A stretch of DNA of 18,169 nt from an uncultured Fidelibacterota bacterium (GCA_913049525.1 CAJWYZ010000010.1:1-18169), one strand, 5' to 3'. Positions 7,955 to 16,570 are shown, numbered from the stretch's first letter. Translations and numbers: made by a program. Notes: generated from the letters alone by a model not told the origin.

Positions 7955-8050
7955 ATGCCTCATAAGACCGTTAATTTAGACAACTTTTTATTGGAAATAC
8001 AAGATAAGGGTGAGCTATTTCCATTGGGGCAATTTACTTATCCCCTGTAA
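7955..8050 (+). CDS. possible 31-residue small ORF upstream of yqeY (doubtful)
   Basis: An ATG-to-TAA frame encoding MPHKTVNLDNFLLEIQDKG and 12 more residues, ending FTYPL. It lies within the 221-base gap between the divergent zinc-ribbon and yqeY genes and stops 30 bases before the yqeY ATG. There is no SD, and I do not recognise the peptide. This is where rpsU sits in many yqeY operons, but the peptide does not resemble ribosomal protein S21. It could be a leader peptide or a chance frame. Confidence 0.18.
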   Translation: MPHKTVNLDNFLLEIQDKGELFPLGQFTYPL

Positions 8051-8080
8051 ATTCTCTTGAAATTCATCAAAGGATTATGC

Positions 8081-8518
8081 ATGCTAAACCAATTACAACA
8101 AGAATTAGTAGTCGCCATGAAAGCCGGAGAAAAGGCAAAAATGATGGGCTTAAGAAATATTATAGGTAAACTTAAAGCCGCCAAAATTGACAAAGGGGAA
8201 TCATTAACCGATGAGGAATCACTAAAAATCCTCAAATCTGCAGCGAAACAATTGAAGGAATCCATTGACCAATACCAAAAAGGTGACAGGGATGACCTGG
8301 CTGAAGAAGAAGCCTATGAATTGTCACTTCTGGAAAAATATTTACCGGAACAATTATCTGAGGAAATAATAAGAGAAACAGTGAAAAATATTGTTGAAAA
8401 TACCGGGGCAGAATCTATACAGGATATGGGACAAGTTATGGGTGCTGCCATGAAAGAATTTGCTGGATCTGCAGATGGAAAACTGGTACAGAAAATTGTC
8501 CAAGAGGAGCTAAGTTAA
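8081..8518 (+). CDS. yqeY: GatB/YqeY domain protein
   Basis: A 145-aa cytoplasmic protein of the YqeY family, related to the C-terminal tail domain of the GatB amidotransferase subunit. The family is thought to act in tRNA-linked or translation-associated metabolism, but its exact function is not settled. Visible hallmarks are LQQELVVAMKAGEKAKMMGLRNI at the N terminus, the central LLEKYLPEQLSEEII motif, and the C-terminal MGQVMGAAMKEFAGSADGKLV region. The ATG at 8081 is preferred because AAAGGA lies 6 bases upstream; a TTG at 8057 in the same frame would add 8 residues with no better signal. The stop overlaps the next ATG by one base (TAATG). Confidence 0.93.
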   Translation: MLNQLQQELVVAMKAGEKAKMMGLRNIIGKLKAAKIDKGESLTDEESLKILKSAAKQLKESIDQYQKGDRDDLAEEEAYELSLLEKYLPEQLSEEIIRETVKNIVENTGAESIQDMGQVMGAAMKEFAGSADGKLVQKIVQEELS

Positions 8519-9090
8519 TGGCAATTACCCCCCCTGATATTATTATAAGTCTTATACTTGCATTTTTCACCTTGAATGGTTTTCGCCATGGTTTTATTGA
8601 AGAAATGGGGCGCCTTTTAAGTCTTATCGGCGGCTTCATTCTGGCATCAAAATTTCACAATTTACTTGTACCCTTTCTTCTCCCCTATATAGATGGAGAA
8701 ACCCTACGAATTACTGTGGCCTATCTGGGAGTATTCGTAGTATCGGTAATAGTTATTACCATGATAGCAAAAATATTACAGAAATTTATTGAACTGGTTC
8801 TACTTGGCTGGTTAAATCGGCTGTTAGGACTGCTTTTAGGATTGCTGAAAGGGTTTCTTATTATCAGCTTGCTTATTTTTATAATTCAGGCGCTCCCAAT
8901 TAAACTTGATCAGGAAAACACAATCCGCCAGAAGTTAGAAAAGGAATCGGTGATGTACCAAATATGTGACCACGTGAAGGAACTGGTGATATTAACCATG
9001 CCTATGGATAATAAATTAGAAATATTGCAGGAGAAAGTTAAAGAATATTCTAATGAGAAAAATGTCCAAGATATATTAAATCAGCCTTAG
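8518..9090 (+). CDS. CvpA family membrane protein
   Basis: A 190-aa inner-membrane protein with about four hydrophobic segments (near 8-25, 28-50, 60-85 and 95-125) and a soluble charged C terminus rich in Lys and Glu. The N-terminal pattern with DIIISLILAFFTLNGFRHGFIEEMGRL matches CvpA/DedE-like proteins, named for colicin V production in E. coli; their general role is unclear. It is translationally coupled to yqeY (TAATG) and has a good SD, GAGGAG at 8504-8509, eight bases upstream. The cvpA-mutS2 order is common in Bacillota and elsewhere, which supports the call. Confidence 0.87.
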   Translation: MAITPPDIIISLILAFFTLNGFRHGFIEEMGRLLSLIGGFILASKFHNLLVPFLLPYIDGETLRITVAYLGVFVVSVIVITMIAKILQKFIELVLLGWLNRLLGLLLGLLKGFLIISLLIFIIQALPIKLDQENTIRQKLEKESVMYQICDHVKELVILTMPMDNKLEILQEKVKEYSNEKNVQDILNQP

Positions 9091-9105
9091 AAAAACCCTT
9101 TAATT

Positions 9106-11472
9106 ATGAATCGAAACGATTCAATTTGCAGCTCAGAATTTTATAGAGATACCGGATTTGATATTATTCGTAATTGGCTAAAGGATAATTGTCTATGCTC
9201 TCTCAATCAGGATTTTTTCACCCAATTAACTCCCTTAATAAAAATTCAGAAAATTTCAGATGTTCAGGATTACTGCAATGAGTTTCTCTCTGCATTTCAA
9301 AGAAAAAATCCTCTACCCCTAGAAACAATTCCAAATATTTCAAGCTGGATTGATTCCCTTAATATTAGTGGATTTCAACTCCTCCCTGAAAACTTTCGTG
9401 AATTGTATCAATTATTAATTTTATCATCCACCATAAAACGATATTTAATTAAAAGTGATTTTCCACTTTGGCATGTTAATGGTAAAAATTTAATAATTTC
9501 AAAATCATGCCAATCAGAAATTGAAAAAATATTTGATGATAGTTTTCAAATTAGATCTGATGCTAGTCCCGAATTAAAACGTCTTACCCGCTCTATATCC
9601 AAGGCTGAAGGAAGTATTAAAGACACCATGCAAAAAGTATTTATCCATGCAAAGCAGGAGAATTGGTTGGGGGGAGACCAAATTGTATTTAGAAATGGTC
9701 GCTCTGTTTTACCCCTTAAAATTAGTCGAAAAAGGAAGGTAAAGGGTATAATTCAAGATCAATCTTCAACGGGACAAACTGCCTATATAGAACCGTTAGA
9801 AATTATTGAATTAAATAACAAATTAACGGAATTACATTTTTCCTTAACTGAAGAAAGACACCGCATACTCCGTGAACTAACTGCATTTTTTCAACCCTAT
9901 TATAATGAAATACAAGAATCTTTTAATATTCTAAAATACATAGATCAGCATAATACTATGGCAAAACTTGCCTATCAAATTAATGCTATTTGTCCAGAAA
10001 TGAATGAAAATGGAATATTAAAAGTAGAAAATGCGGTGAACCCACTTTTTTCATTGGTTGAAAAAAAAGCTGTTTCCTTAGATATTGAACTAAATCAAGA
10101 AAAAATTCTACTTCTCTCCGGACCTAATGCTGGAGGAAAAACTGTAGTATTAAAAAGTATAGGGTTATATGTTCTCATGGCTCAATGCGGTCTTTATATT
10201 CCAGCAAAAAAGGCTCAATTTCCAGTTTACACAAAATTTATGGCAGATATTGGCGATCAGCAATCCATGGAAAATGACCTGTCAACCTTTTCAGCCCATA
10301 TTCAAAACCTTGCTACAATAGTTGCAGAGGCCAATGAAAGTAGCCTCATTTTATTAGATGAATTGGGAACAGGAACAGACCCTGATGCCGGTGCAGCATT
10401 GTCCCGATCCATTATGGAATTCTTCATAAAAAAGCATTGTACCGTAATTGCAACCACTCATTTAGGATCGTTAAAAGTGTGGGCCTCTGATGAAAGGGGT
10501 ATTATAAATGGGGGGATGATTTTCGATTCAGATGCACTTGCTCCTACCTATGAACTACAACTGGGAACCCCTGGCGCAAGCTATGCTCTGGAAATATCTA
10601 AACGAATGGGATTAAGTGAAGATATAATTAATAGGTCAAGTGAGTTGGTGGGTGATGGTTCTGTGAATCTTGAAAATATATTGGGGCAGCTTGAAAAAGA
10701 ACGGTTGGTAGCAGAATCCCTCCGTGTTGATTTGGAAAATCGTGAAAAAAAACTTGAGCAAATTGAAACCCAAACATTCAACAAGGAGAAGGAAATTAAT
10801 AAAGCCCATAAAAAGGCAAAGTCCACTGCTCTTTTAGAAGCAGAAAAAATATTATTATCAGCCAGGCGTGAAGCAGAGAATCTCATTGCAGAAATCCGTG
10901 TTAATCAAGCTGACAAAAAAACCATTAAAAAAGTAAAGGATCAATTTCAAAATACACTTGAAAATTTACAAATTCAGGATAAAACAGCGGAGGAAGAATT
11001 TAATTCACTTTTAGAAAGTGATATCCAAAAAGGAAGTATTATTTATATCCCCCATCTTAATAGTAAGGGGAAAATAATTCATCTTCCTGATAAAAAAAAT
11101 AGGGTTCGGGTAGAGGTAAACGGCATTACTCTTACTCTAAAATTGGCAGAACTTCAACGAGCAGAGGCCTCTGAAAGTTCAGAATCAAATTCTAAACCAA
11201 ATATATCAATGAATAAGACCTTTTCTATTGCAAAAATTCAAATTGATTTAAGGGGAATGCGAGTAGATGAAGCACTTCATGAGACTAAAAAACATCTTGA
11301 TTCTGCCCTTATATCCGGGATGAATTTTGTTCATATACTTCATGGGAAAGGTACTGGTGCATTAATGGAAGCAATTCACGAATTCCTTAGTGAACAATCG
11401 TTCGTGGCAAACTTTCACTTTGCCGATGAAGATCAGGGAGGGGCAGGAATTACTGTTGTGGAGTTTGAGTAA
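9106..11472 (+). CDS. mutS2: MutS2 endonuclease / ribosome-rescue ATPase
   Basis: A 788-aa MutS2, the usual length. MutS2 suppresses homologous recombination in some bacteria, and in Bacillus it splits collided ribosomes. Order: N-terminal core and lever region (about 1-300); the MutS-type ATPase with Walker A GPNAGGKT (339-346), Walker B ILLDELGTGTDPDAG (about 413-427) and the ATTHLGSLK segment; a charged coiled-coil linker (about 520-640); a KOW-like segment (about 645-690); and a C-terminal Smr domain with DLRGMRVDEA (714-723) and HGKGTGAL (746-753). The Smr domain has DLRG, and the LDLH motif with a His seen in some Smr nucleases is not present. No SD precedes the ATG. It lacks MutS domain I, so it is not a mismatch-recognition MutS. 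Confidence 0.95.
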   Translation: MNRNDSICSSEFYRDTGFDIIRNWLKDNCLCSLNQDFFTQLTPLIKIQKISDVQDYCNEFLSAFQRKNPLPLETIPNISSWIDSLNISGFQLLPENFRELYQLLILSSTIKRYLIKSDFPLWHVNGKNLIISKSCQSEIEKIFDDSFQIRSDASPELKRLTRSISKAEGSIKDTMQKVFIHAKQENWLGGDQIVFRNGRSVLPLKISRKRKVKGIIQDQSSTGQTAYIEPLEIIELNNKLTELHFSLTEERHRILRELTAFFQPYYNEIQESFNILKYIDQHNTMAKLAYQINAICPEMNENGILKVENAVNPLFSLVEKKAVSLDIELNQEKILLLSGPNAGGKTVVLKSIGLYVLMAQCGLYIPAKKAQFPVYTKFMADIGDQQSMENDLSTFSAHIQNLATIVAEANESSLILLDELGTGTDPDAGAALSRSIMEFFIKKHCTVIATTHLGSLKVWASDERGIINGGMIFDSDALAPTYELQLGTPGASYALEISKRMGLSEDIINRSSELVGDGSVNLENILGQLEKERLVAESLRVDLENREKKLEQIETQTFNKEKEINKAHKKAKSTALLEAEKILLSARREAENLIAEIRVNQADKKTIKKVKDQFQNTLENLQIQDKTAEEEFNSLLESDIQKGSIIYIPHLNSKGKIIHLPDKKNRVRVEVNGITLTLKLAELQRAEASESSESNSKPNISMNKTFSIAKIQIDLRGMRVDEALHETKKHLDSALISGMNFVHILHGKGTGALMEAIHEFLSEQSFVANFHFADEDQGGAGITVVEFE

Positions 11473-11566
11473 AAGTACTATTCCACTGCTCACAAAACAT
11501 AACTACAAGCAGAAAAAAATCTGACAAGTCTTAAAACATGGGTAAATCAAGTTGTTAAACTCATTA

Positions 11567-12334
11567 TTATACAATCTCTATTAGCAACCTTGAAAATTCT
11601 TTATTTGCCAGATTAGAGTTCTCAAGTACATCTTCATGGGATAATACAGAGCCTTCCATTCCAGCGCCATAGTTGGTTAAACAGGAAATTCCCACTACAT
11701 TCATCCCTAATTCAATGGCCTTTCTAATTTCTGGAACGGTTGACATTCCCACTGCATTCCCATTTAATGAGATAATTTCTTGAATTTCTGCTGGTGTTTC
11801 ATAAGTTGGTCCTAATGCCCAGGTGTAAATTCCTTCCCGCAATGATATGTTTAGTTCAGTTGCAATGGATTTTATTTTTTTGTTTATTTGATCCGCTTTT
11901 AATAACACAATTGGTGGGGTGTCAGTGCCATTTCGAAATGTATAATCCAAATACCCCGATATGAGCATGAGGTCACCAACTTGCCATTCTTTTTTTAAAC
12001 ATCCGGCAGCATTTGTAATTATAACATTTTTGCAACCAAGAGAATGAATAACTGATATTGGGAGAGTAATTTCATCTAAATTAAACCCTTCGTAATAATG
12101 AAAACGACCGCTAGCACAAATAACAGGCTTATTGTAGATATATCCAAATACCCATTCACCCTTGTGTCCGGATACTGTAGAGCAGGGGTAGTCTGGTATT
12201 TCTGAATAAGGGATAACAATTGGTTTATCCAAACTATCAATAAATTTCCCTAAGCCTGAACCTAAAATCACAGCCGATTGAGGTTGTTCGGGTAATTTAC
12301 TTATTATACAAGAAGATATAAAATTCAGGTTCAC
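11567..12334 (-). CDS. punA: purine nucleoside phosphorylase (inosine-guanosine type)
   Basis: Phosphorolyses purine nucleosides to base plus ribose-1-phosphate in purine salvage. Family motifs, numbered from the GTG start: ILGSGLG (23-29, phosphate loop), GRFHYYEG (76-83), TNAAG (107-111), GPTYETPAE (175-183), VGMSTVPE (195-202) and LTNYGAG with Asn221, the purine-binding Asn. The region after GDLMLIS is unusual: the conserved DHIN segment is replaced by GYLDYTFRNGTDTPP. The GTG at 12334 (255 aa) is preferred: it makes a GTGA overlap with the rlmN stop and has AGGA eight bases upstream. An in-frame ATG at 12361 would add nine residues inside rlmN. Confidence 0.9.
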   Translation of the reverse strand: MNLNFISSCIISKLPEQPQSAVILGSGLGKFIDSLDKPIVIPYSEIPDYPCSTVSGHKGEWVFGYIYNKPVICASGRFHYYEGFNLDEITLPISVIHSLGCKNVIITNAAGCLKKEWQVGDLMLISGYLDYTFRNGTDTPPIVLLKADQINKKIKSIATELNISLREGIYTWALGPTYETPAEIQEIISLNGNAVGMSTVPEIRKAIELGMNVVGISCLTNYGAGMEGSVLSHEDVLENSNLANKEFSRLLIEIV

Positions 12335-13362
12335 TTTTTTTGTCCTGCTAATTGACCACATCCCGCAGCAATATCTTGACCTTTACTCCACCGAACCAAC
12401 ACTCTATACTCATCTCTATAATTGTGTAGTATTTCTGAAAATTTTGTAATTGTAGCTTCATCGGGTCTTTGATACTTTCCTTCAATTTCATTATAGGGGA
12501 TCAAATTAATTTTGCATGGTATTCCTTGTAATAATCGTGCCAATTCTAATGCATCTTCTTCTGAGTCATTGATTCCCTTTAATAATACATATTCAAACAT
12601 GATTAACCGTTTTTTTTGATTTGAATATTCCTTGCCGGATTTAATAAGATCATTAATAGACCATTTTTTATTAATGGGCATAATTTTAGTTCTTACTTTA
12701 TCGTTAGATGCATTTAAAGAAATAGCCAATTTATAACGCCTTTTCTCCTTAATATATTTATTTATTTGAGGAAGTAATCCTGCTGTTGAGATGGTAATGC
12801 GGGTTGACGCTAAGTTGAAGCCTTTTGGGGAATGAAAAATGTCTGAGGCATTTAATACATTATCGTAATTATGGAATGGCTCGCCCATCCCCATAAAAAC
12901 TACATTGGTAATTGGCTGATCCGTATTCTCTCTCACATAAATTAGCTGATCTACAATCTCCCCCGTGCTGAGATTTCGTTTTAATCCCAATTTCCCCGTT
13001 GCACAAAAATGACAATCCAACACACATCCAGCCTGAGATGAAAGGCATACGGTATGGCGATTATTTTCTACCATTGAAACTGTTTCAATAAAATGATCAT
13101 CTCGTGTTCGAAATAGTATTTTAACAGATTTATCCTCTTCAGATGGTAATGAATTTTCTACTGTGAGCGTATGAAGTATAAAATGCTCATTTAAATGTTC
13201 TCTAAATGATTTGTTAATATTTGACATGGAATCAAAGGAAGATATTCCATGACGATACAGCCATTCAAATAACTGCCCGCCCCTGAATTTTGTTTCTCCA
13301 GCTTCAATACATAGGGTTTGGAGTTCTTCATGATTCATTCCCTTAATGCAAATTTTTTCCAA
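12331..13362 (-). CDS. rlmN: 23S rRNA / tRNA adenine-C2 methyltransferase RlmN
   Basis: A radical-SAM enzyme that methylates C2 of A2503 in 23S rRNA and A37 of some tRNAs. It is 343 aa. The [4Fe-4S] CxxxCxxC motif is CVLDCHFC (113-120). The two mechanistic cysteines are present: Cys106 in VCLSSQAGC (equivalent to E. coli Cys118) and Cys335 in AAGCGQLAG (equivalent to Cys355). The GMGEPFHNYDNV SAM-binding motif and RITISTAG strand are intact. The start appears to be TTG at 13362: a stop codon lies just upstream in frame, and the extra residues (EKICIKGM) match the usual N-terminal strand before the EEL helix. An ATG at 13338 is the alternative. It is followed by the coupled phosphorylase gene. 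Confidence 0.95.
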   Translation of the reverse strand: MEKICIKGMNHEELQTLCIEAGETKFRGGQLFEWLYRHGISSFDSMSNINKSFREHLNEHFILHTLTVENSLPSEEDKSVKILFRTRDDHFIETVSMVENNRHTVCLSSQAGCVLDCHFCATGKLGLKRNLSTGEIVDQLIYVRENTDQPITNVVFMGMGEPFHNYDNVLNASDIFHSPKGFNLASTRITISTAGLLPQINKYIKEKRRYKLAISLNASNDKVRTKIMPINKKWSINDLIKSGKEYSNQKKRLIMFEYVLLKGINDSEEDALELARLLQGIPCKINLIPYNEIEGKYQRPDEATITKFSEILHNYRDEYRVLVRWSKGQDIAAGCGQLAGQKK

Positions 13363-13504
13363 TTAAATACGTTCCTATATTGTTTTTAATAGTAATTAAA
13401 TCGATGGGAATTTACCAATAAATAATATGGGGCATTGAGTGAATTTTTATTGTGGAGCTCAAAGGACACCATTAGATTTCAACCCTAAAATTATAAGGTA
13501 AATT

Positions 13505-14488
13505 ATGGATAATATTCAGTTAGTAGAAAAATTACAGACCGATAAAGAGAAATTATTTCAGGAAATCTCTAAAATTATTATCGGTCAAAAAGAAATTGTT
13601 GAGCACTTATTTATTTCACTTCTTTGTAGAGGACATGTTCTTTTAGAAGGGGTGCCTGGATTGGCAAAAACACTTCTCATTAAAACGCTTTCCGACGCCA
13701 TGGATCTGTCGTTTAATCGCATACAGTTCACACCTGATTTGATGCCATCTGATATCACCGGTACAGAAATAATTGAAGAAGAACATGGAACTGGTAAACG
13801 AGAATTTAAATTTTTTAAAGGTCCTATTTTTGCTAATATTGTTCTGGCCGATGAAATAAATAGAACTCCGCCAAAAACACAGGCCGCATTGTTGGAATCA
13901 ATGCAAGAACATAAAGTAACAGCAGGCGGTACATCCTATACCCTTGAAGAACCATTTTTTGTTTTAGCAACTCAAAACCCTATCGAGCAAGAAGGAACCT
14001 ATCCATTGCCCGAAGCGCAATTGGATCGTTTTATGTTTAATATTTTGATTTCTTATCCATCTCGAGATGAAGAAGTTGCCATTGTTCAATCAACCACCAG
14101 TACAGATGTTAAAAAAGTGAATCGAGTATTATCAGCAGAAGATCTTTTTGCCTTTCAAGAATTGGTGCGGAATGTTCCTGTGGCTGATAATGTTATTGAA
14201 TATGCCGTAGATTTTGTAAACAGTACACGAACTTCAAATAATGGACAAACTGCGACCACTACGAAAGATTGGTTGGAATGGGGTGCTGGTCCCCGAGCCA
14301 GTATGTATCTTATTTTGGGGGCTAAAGCAAAAGCCCTCTTAGATGGAAGAACTACTCCGGAAATTGCTGATGTTCAACAAATGTTGAACCCCGTCCTCAG
14401 GCACAGAATTATACCCAACTTCAATGCAGAAGCAGATGGTATTAGCCGAGATGACATCCTTGAAAAACTGTTGGAAACTACCAATTAA
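13505..14488 (+). CDS. MoxR family AAA+ ATPase
   Basis: A 327-aa AAA+ chaperone-like ATPase of the MoxR family, whose members usually activate or remodel partner proteins carrying von Willebrand factor A domains. Visible motifs are IIGQKEIVEHL (about 25-35), Walker A GVPGLAKT (49-56), Walker B IVLADEINR (112-120), TPPKTQAALLESMQEH, sensor 1 FVLATQNPIEQEGTYPLPEAQLDRF, and the C-terminal lid. The start has AAGG six bases upstream. It is divergent from rlmN across a 142-base gap. It forms a two-gene unit with the DUF58 gene 13 bases downstream, which is its likely partner. The rest of a Bacteroidota-like Bat operon is absent. Confidence 0.93.
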   Translation: MDNIQLVEKLQTDKEKLFQEISKIIIGQKEIVEHLFISLLCRGHVLLEGVPGLAKTLLIKTLSDAMDLSFNRIQFTPDLMPSDITGTEIIEEEHGTGKREFKFFKGPIFANIVLADEINRTPPKTQAALLESMQEHKVTAGGTSYTLEEPFFVLATQNPIEQEGTYPLPEAQLDRFMFNILISYPSRDEEVAIVQSTTSTDVKKVNRVLSAEDLFAFQELVRNVPVADNVIEYAVDFVNSTRTSNNGQTATTTKDWLEWGAGPRASMYLILGAKAKALLDGRTTPEIADVQQMLNPVLRHRIIPNFNAEADGISRDDILEKLLETTN

Positions 14489-14501
14489 AAGATAAATTCC
14501 A

Positions 14502-15392
14502 ATGCCTGGCGGTCATATTCTCACCCCGGATATAATTTCCCGGTTAAATAATTTATCGCTAAAAGCAAGATTTGTAGTGGAGGGATTTATTGTTGGATTA
14601 CACAAGAGTCCCTATCACGGATTTTCAGTAGAATTTTCTGAACATCGTGCCTACGGTGCTGGTGATGAAATTCGACATGTTGACTGGAAATTGTGGGGGA
14701 AAACAGATCGCTTTTTCATTAAACAGTTTGAAGAAGAAACCAATCTTAAATCTTATCTTTTAGTTGATCAAAGTTTATCCATGACCTATAAATCTAAAAA
14801 AATGACCAAGTTGGAGTATGCTCAAATATTAGCAGCATCTCTTGGATATCTTATGTTAAAGCAACAAGATGCTGTTGGGTTGACACTTTTTGATGACCGT
14901 ATCCGAGTTAATATTCCTGCAAGATCAAAAAGAAGTCATTTGAATATTATCCTTTCCCAAATGCAAAATATAATCGCGGGACCTGAAACTACTATTGCAC
15001 CCGTTTTGCATAAAACAGCGGAAGCTATTAAAAAACGAGGCCTTATAATTCTCATATCTGATTTATTTGATGACCCAGATAAAGTTCTTTCAGGATTACA
15101 ACACTTTCGATATAAAGGTCATGAGGTTATCGTTTTTCATGTATTAGATCCTCAAGAACTCACCTTAGATTTTACTCAACGTACTCGATTTCGAGATATG
15201 GAATCTGGGGAAGAGATTGTAACTGACCCTTGGCATATTCAGTCAGATTATCAAAAAAGTATGGAGCAGTTTTGTGATTATATTAAATCTAATTGCAGAC
15301 AAAAAAATATTGACTACGTGCAGTTATCCACAGATTTACCATTGGATATGGCATTATCAGAATATTTAATTAAACGAAAGCGAATTGGTTGA
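14502..15392 (+). CDS. DUF58 domain protein (VWA-like MoxR partner)
   Basis: A 296-aa protein of the DUF58 family. The hallmark YGAGDEIRHVDWKLWGKTDRF lies at 51-71, followed by a VWA-like fold whose metal-site motif DQSLS (89-93) fits the MIDAS DxSxS pattern. A later LIILISDLFDDP strand fits the second metal-loop region. No membrane segment is seen, so it is probably cytoplasmic, unlike the DUF58 proteins that carry N-terminal helices. The constant pairing with MoxR suggests that the ATPase remodels it or its client, possibly for metal-centre insertion or envelope functions; this is inference. No SD is present. The transcript ends at the hairpin near 15428-15450. Confidence 0.9.
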   Translation: MPGGHILTPDIISRLNNLSLKARFVVEGFIVGLHKSPYHGFSVEFSEHRAYGAGDEIRHVDWKLWGKTDRFFIKQFEEETNLKSYLLVDQSLSMTYKSKKMTKLEYAQILAASLGYLMLKQQDAVGLTLFDDRIRVNIPARSKRSHLNIILSQMQNIIAGPETTIAPVLHKTAEAIKKRGLIILISDLFDDPDKVLSGLQHFRYKGHEVIVFHVLDPQELTLDFTQRTRFRDMESGEEIVTDPWHIQSDYQKSMEQFCDYIKSNCRQKNIDYVQLSTDLPLDMALSEYLIKRKRIG

Positions 15393-15427
15393 ATTTATAA
15401 ACTAAAGTACATTGAACTAAAAGAAGG

Positions 15428-15450
15428 CGGAACAGAATTGTTCCGTTTTT
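15428..15450 (+). terminator. Rho-independent terminator after the MoxR-DUF58 pair
   Basis: A 7-bp perfect stem, CGGAACA (15428-15434) with TGTTCCG (15439-15445), has a four-base loop GAAT and is followed by five T. It ends the plus-strand transcript. It overlaps the stop codon of the convergent TPR lipoprotein gene. On the minus strand the same stem is followed by a T-rich stretch (CCTTCTTTT), so it may work in both directions. Confidence 0.85.
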
Positions 15451-16552
15451 AATTTAATTCAACTCCTGCAGATTTAGCGATTTTTCTAATAGATGGAATG
15501 AAAATATCATCCATTTGATCCATTGCTGACTTCATCTCAGATATCGCATGTTTTGTATCTAAATTCTTATCTTTTTCAAGGTCACTGGCTTCATAAAAAA
15601 AATCTTTTGCATTATTTGCATATTTACGTACTTCTCGGAAATCTGAATAAACTTGACTAATTAAGGCTTCAGGAGGAGAGTCCATTTCATTTAATCTATT
15701 GAAATTTTCTTTTGAACGAATTTGAATATCTTTTGCTAAACGCTGATATAATACCCCTACATTATAATATAAATTTGCATCATTAGGGTATTTATTCAAG
15801 AGTTCATTGGCATAATCGATAGCCCTTTGATTATCGCCCATATCAATATAGACAAATAGTAATTTCCTCATGATAGGTCCTGGATCATCTGAATACTCTA
15901 TGGATTTAAGGTATAAATCTCTCGCTAAATCCAAATCATCGCGTTGTAACGAAACATCCGCTTTAAGCTCATACAACATTGAATTTGTATCATCTGCTTC
16001 GAGACCTCTATTTGCTGTGGCAACAGCTGCATCCATATCTTCATTTTTTAGATGAATGGCAGCTAAAGTAGAATAATTTTCTCCTTTTGAAGGATGGAGA
16101 AGGATAGCTATTTCTATTTTCTCTTTGGCGTTTTCAATTTTATCTTTTTGAATTAAATCTACTGCATTATTAAATATTTTTACCCATTCTTGATCTCTGA
16201 ATGCTAATACACCCTCACCTATCGTTGTAATTGGTGTATCTCCTAACTTGAATGGGGTTTCTAATAATTGATCAATATTTCTTTCTTCAGCGACATCCAG
16301 CATTTCAGCCATTTTTGCATAATTTTTCTGTTTTAAATAAACTTCCGTTGCGAGAAAATATGGAGCCCTTCCATCATTCACCGGATCACATTCGGGTGAT
16401 TCTAATGCTTTAAGCCCCCATTCTTCGGCTCTTTTCAAATTTTTCTCACTCCGGGCTGCAGTTGTAGCCGAACGATACTCCATACACGTTGAGGCACATC
16501 CAGTTAAAAGTAATAAAGTATAGATTGATAATAAAATTGATAGTTTTCTCAT
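15449..16552 (-). CDS. TPR repeat lipoprotein
   Basis: A 367-aa predicted lipoprotein. The signal peptide is MRKLSILLSIYTLLLLTGC, with lipobox LLTGC and lipidated Cys19. The mature part is helical with several tetratricopeptide-like repeats between about 130 and 260 (for example YSTLAAIHLKNEDMDAAVATANRGL, cut here after DAAVA, and the following LYELKADVSLQRDDLDLARDLY region), ending in a Lys/Glu-rich helical tail. TPR lipoproteins serve as envelope scaffolds, but the partner here is unknown. It lies convergent to the MoxR-DUF58 pair, which in Bat operons is often accompanied by TPR proteins, so a link is possible but unproven. A terminator sits just upstream, so it probably has its own promoter in the short AT-rich gap. 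Confidence 0.85.
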   Translation of the reverse strand: MRKLSILLSIYTLLLLTGCASTCMEYRSATTAARSEKNLKRAEEWGLKALESPECDPVNDGRAPYFLATEVYLKQKNYAKMAEMLDVAEERNIDQLLETPFKLGDTPITTIGEGVLAFRDQEWVKIFNNAVDLIQKDKIENAKEKIEIAILLHPSKGENYSTLAAIHLKNEDMDAAVATANRGLEADDTNSMLYELKADVSLQRDDLDLARDLYLKSIEYSDDPGPIMRKLLFVYIDMGDNQRAIDYANELLNKYPNDANLYYNVGVLYQRLAKDIQIRSKENFNRLNEMDSPPEALISQVYSDFREVRKYANNAKDFFYEASDLEKDKNLDTKHAISEMKSAMDQMDDIFIPSIRKIAKSAGVELN

Positions 16553-16570
16553 GATAATAAAATATAATAA

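Noticed and set aside
8057..8080. A TTG start adding eight residues to YqeY
   Set aside because: The ATG at 8081 has AAAGGA six bases upstream and gives the usual family N terminus.
11473..11566. CTGCT...AGCAG inverted repeat between mutS2 and the phosphorylase, as a shared terminator
   Set aside because: The stem is five bases with a 17-base loop, and the following run is A rather than T on the plus strand. The minus strand has no T run after the stem either. I see no clear feature in this gap.
13363..13504. Promoters in the divergent rlmN/moxR gap
   Set aside because: TAATAT-like strings occur, but none has a matching -35 element at normal spacing. AT-rich DNA gives many such matches by chance.
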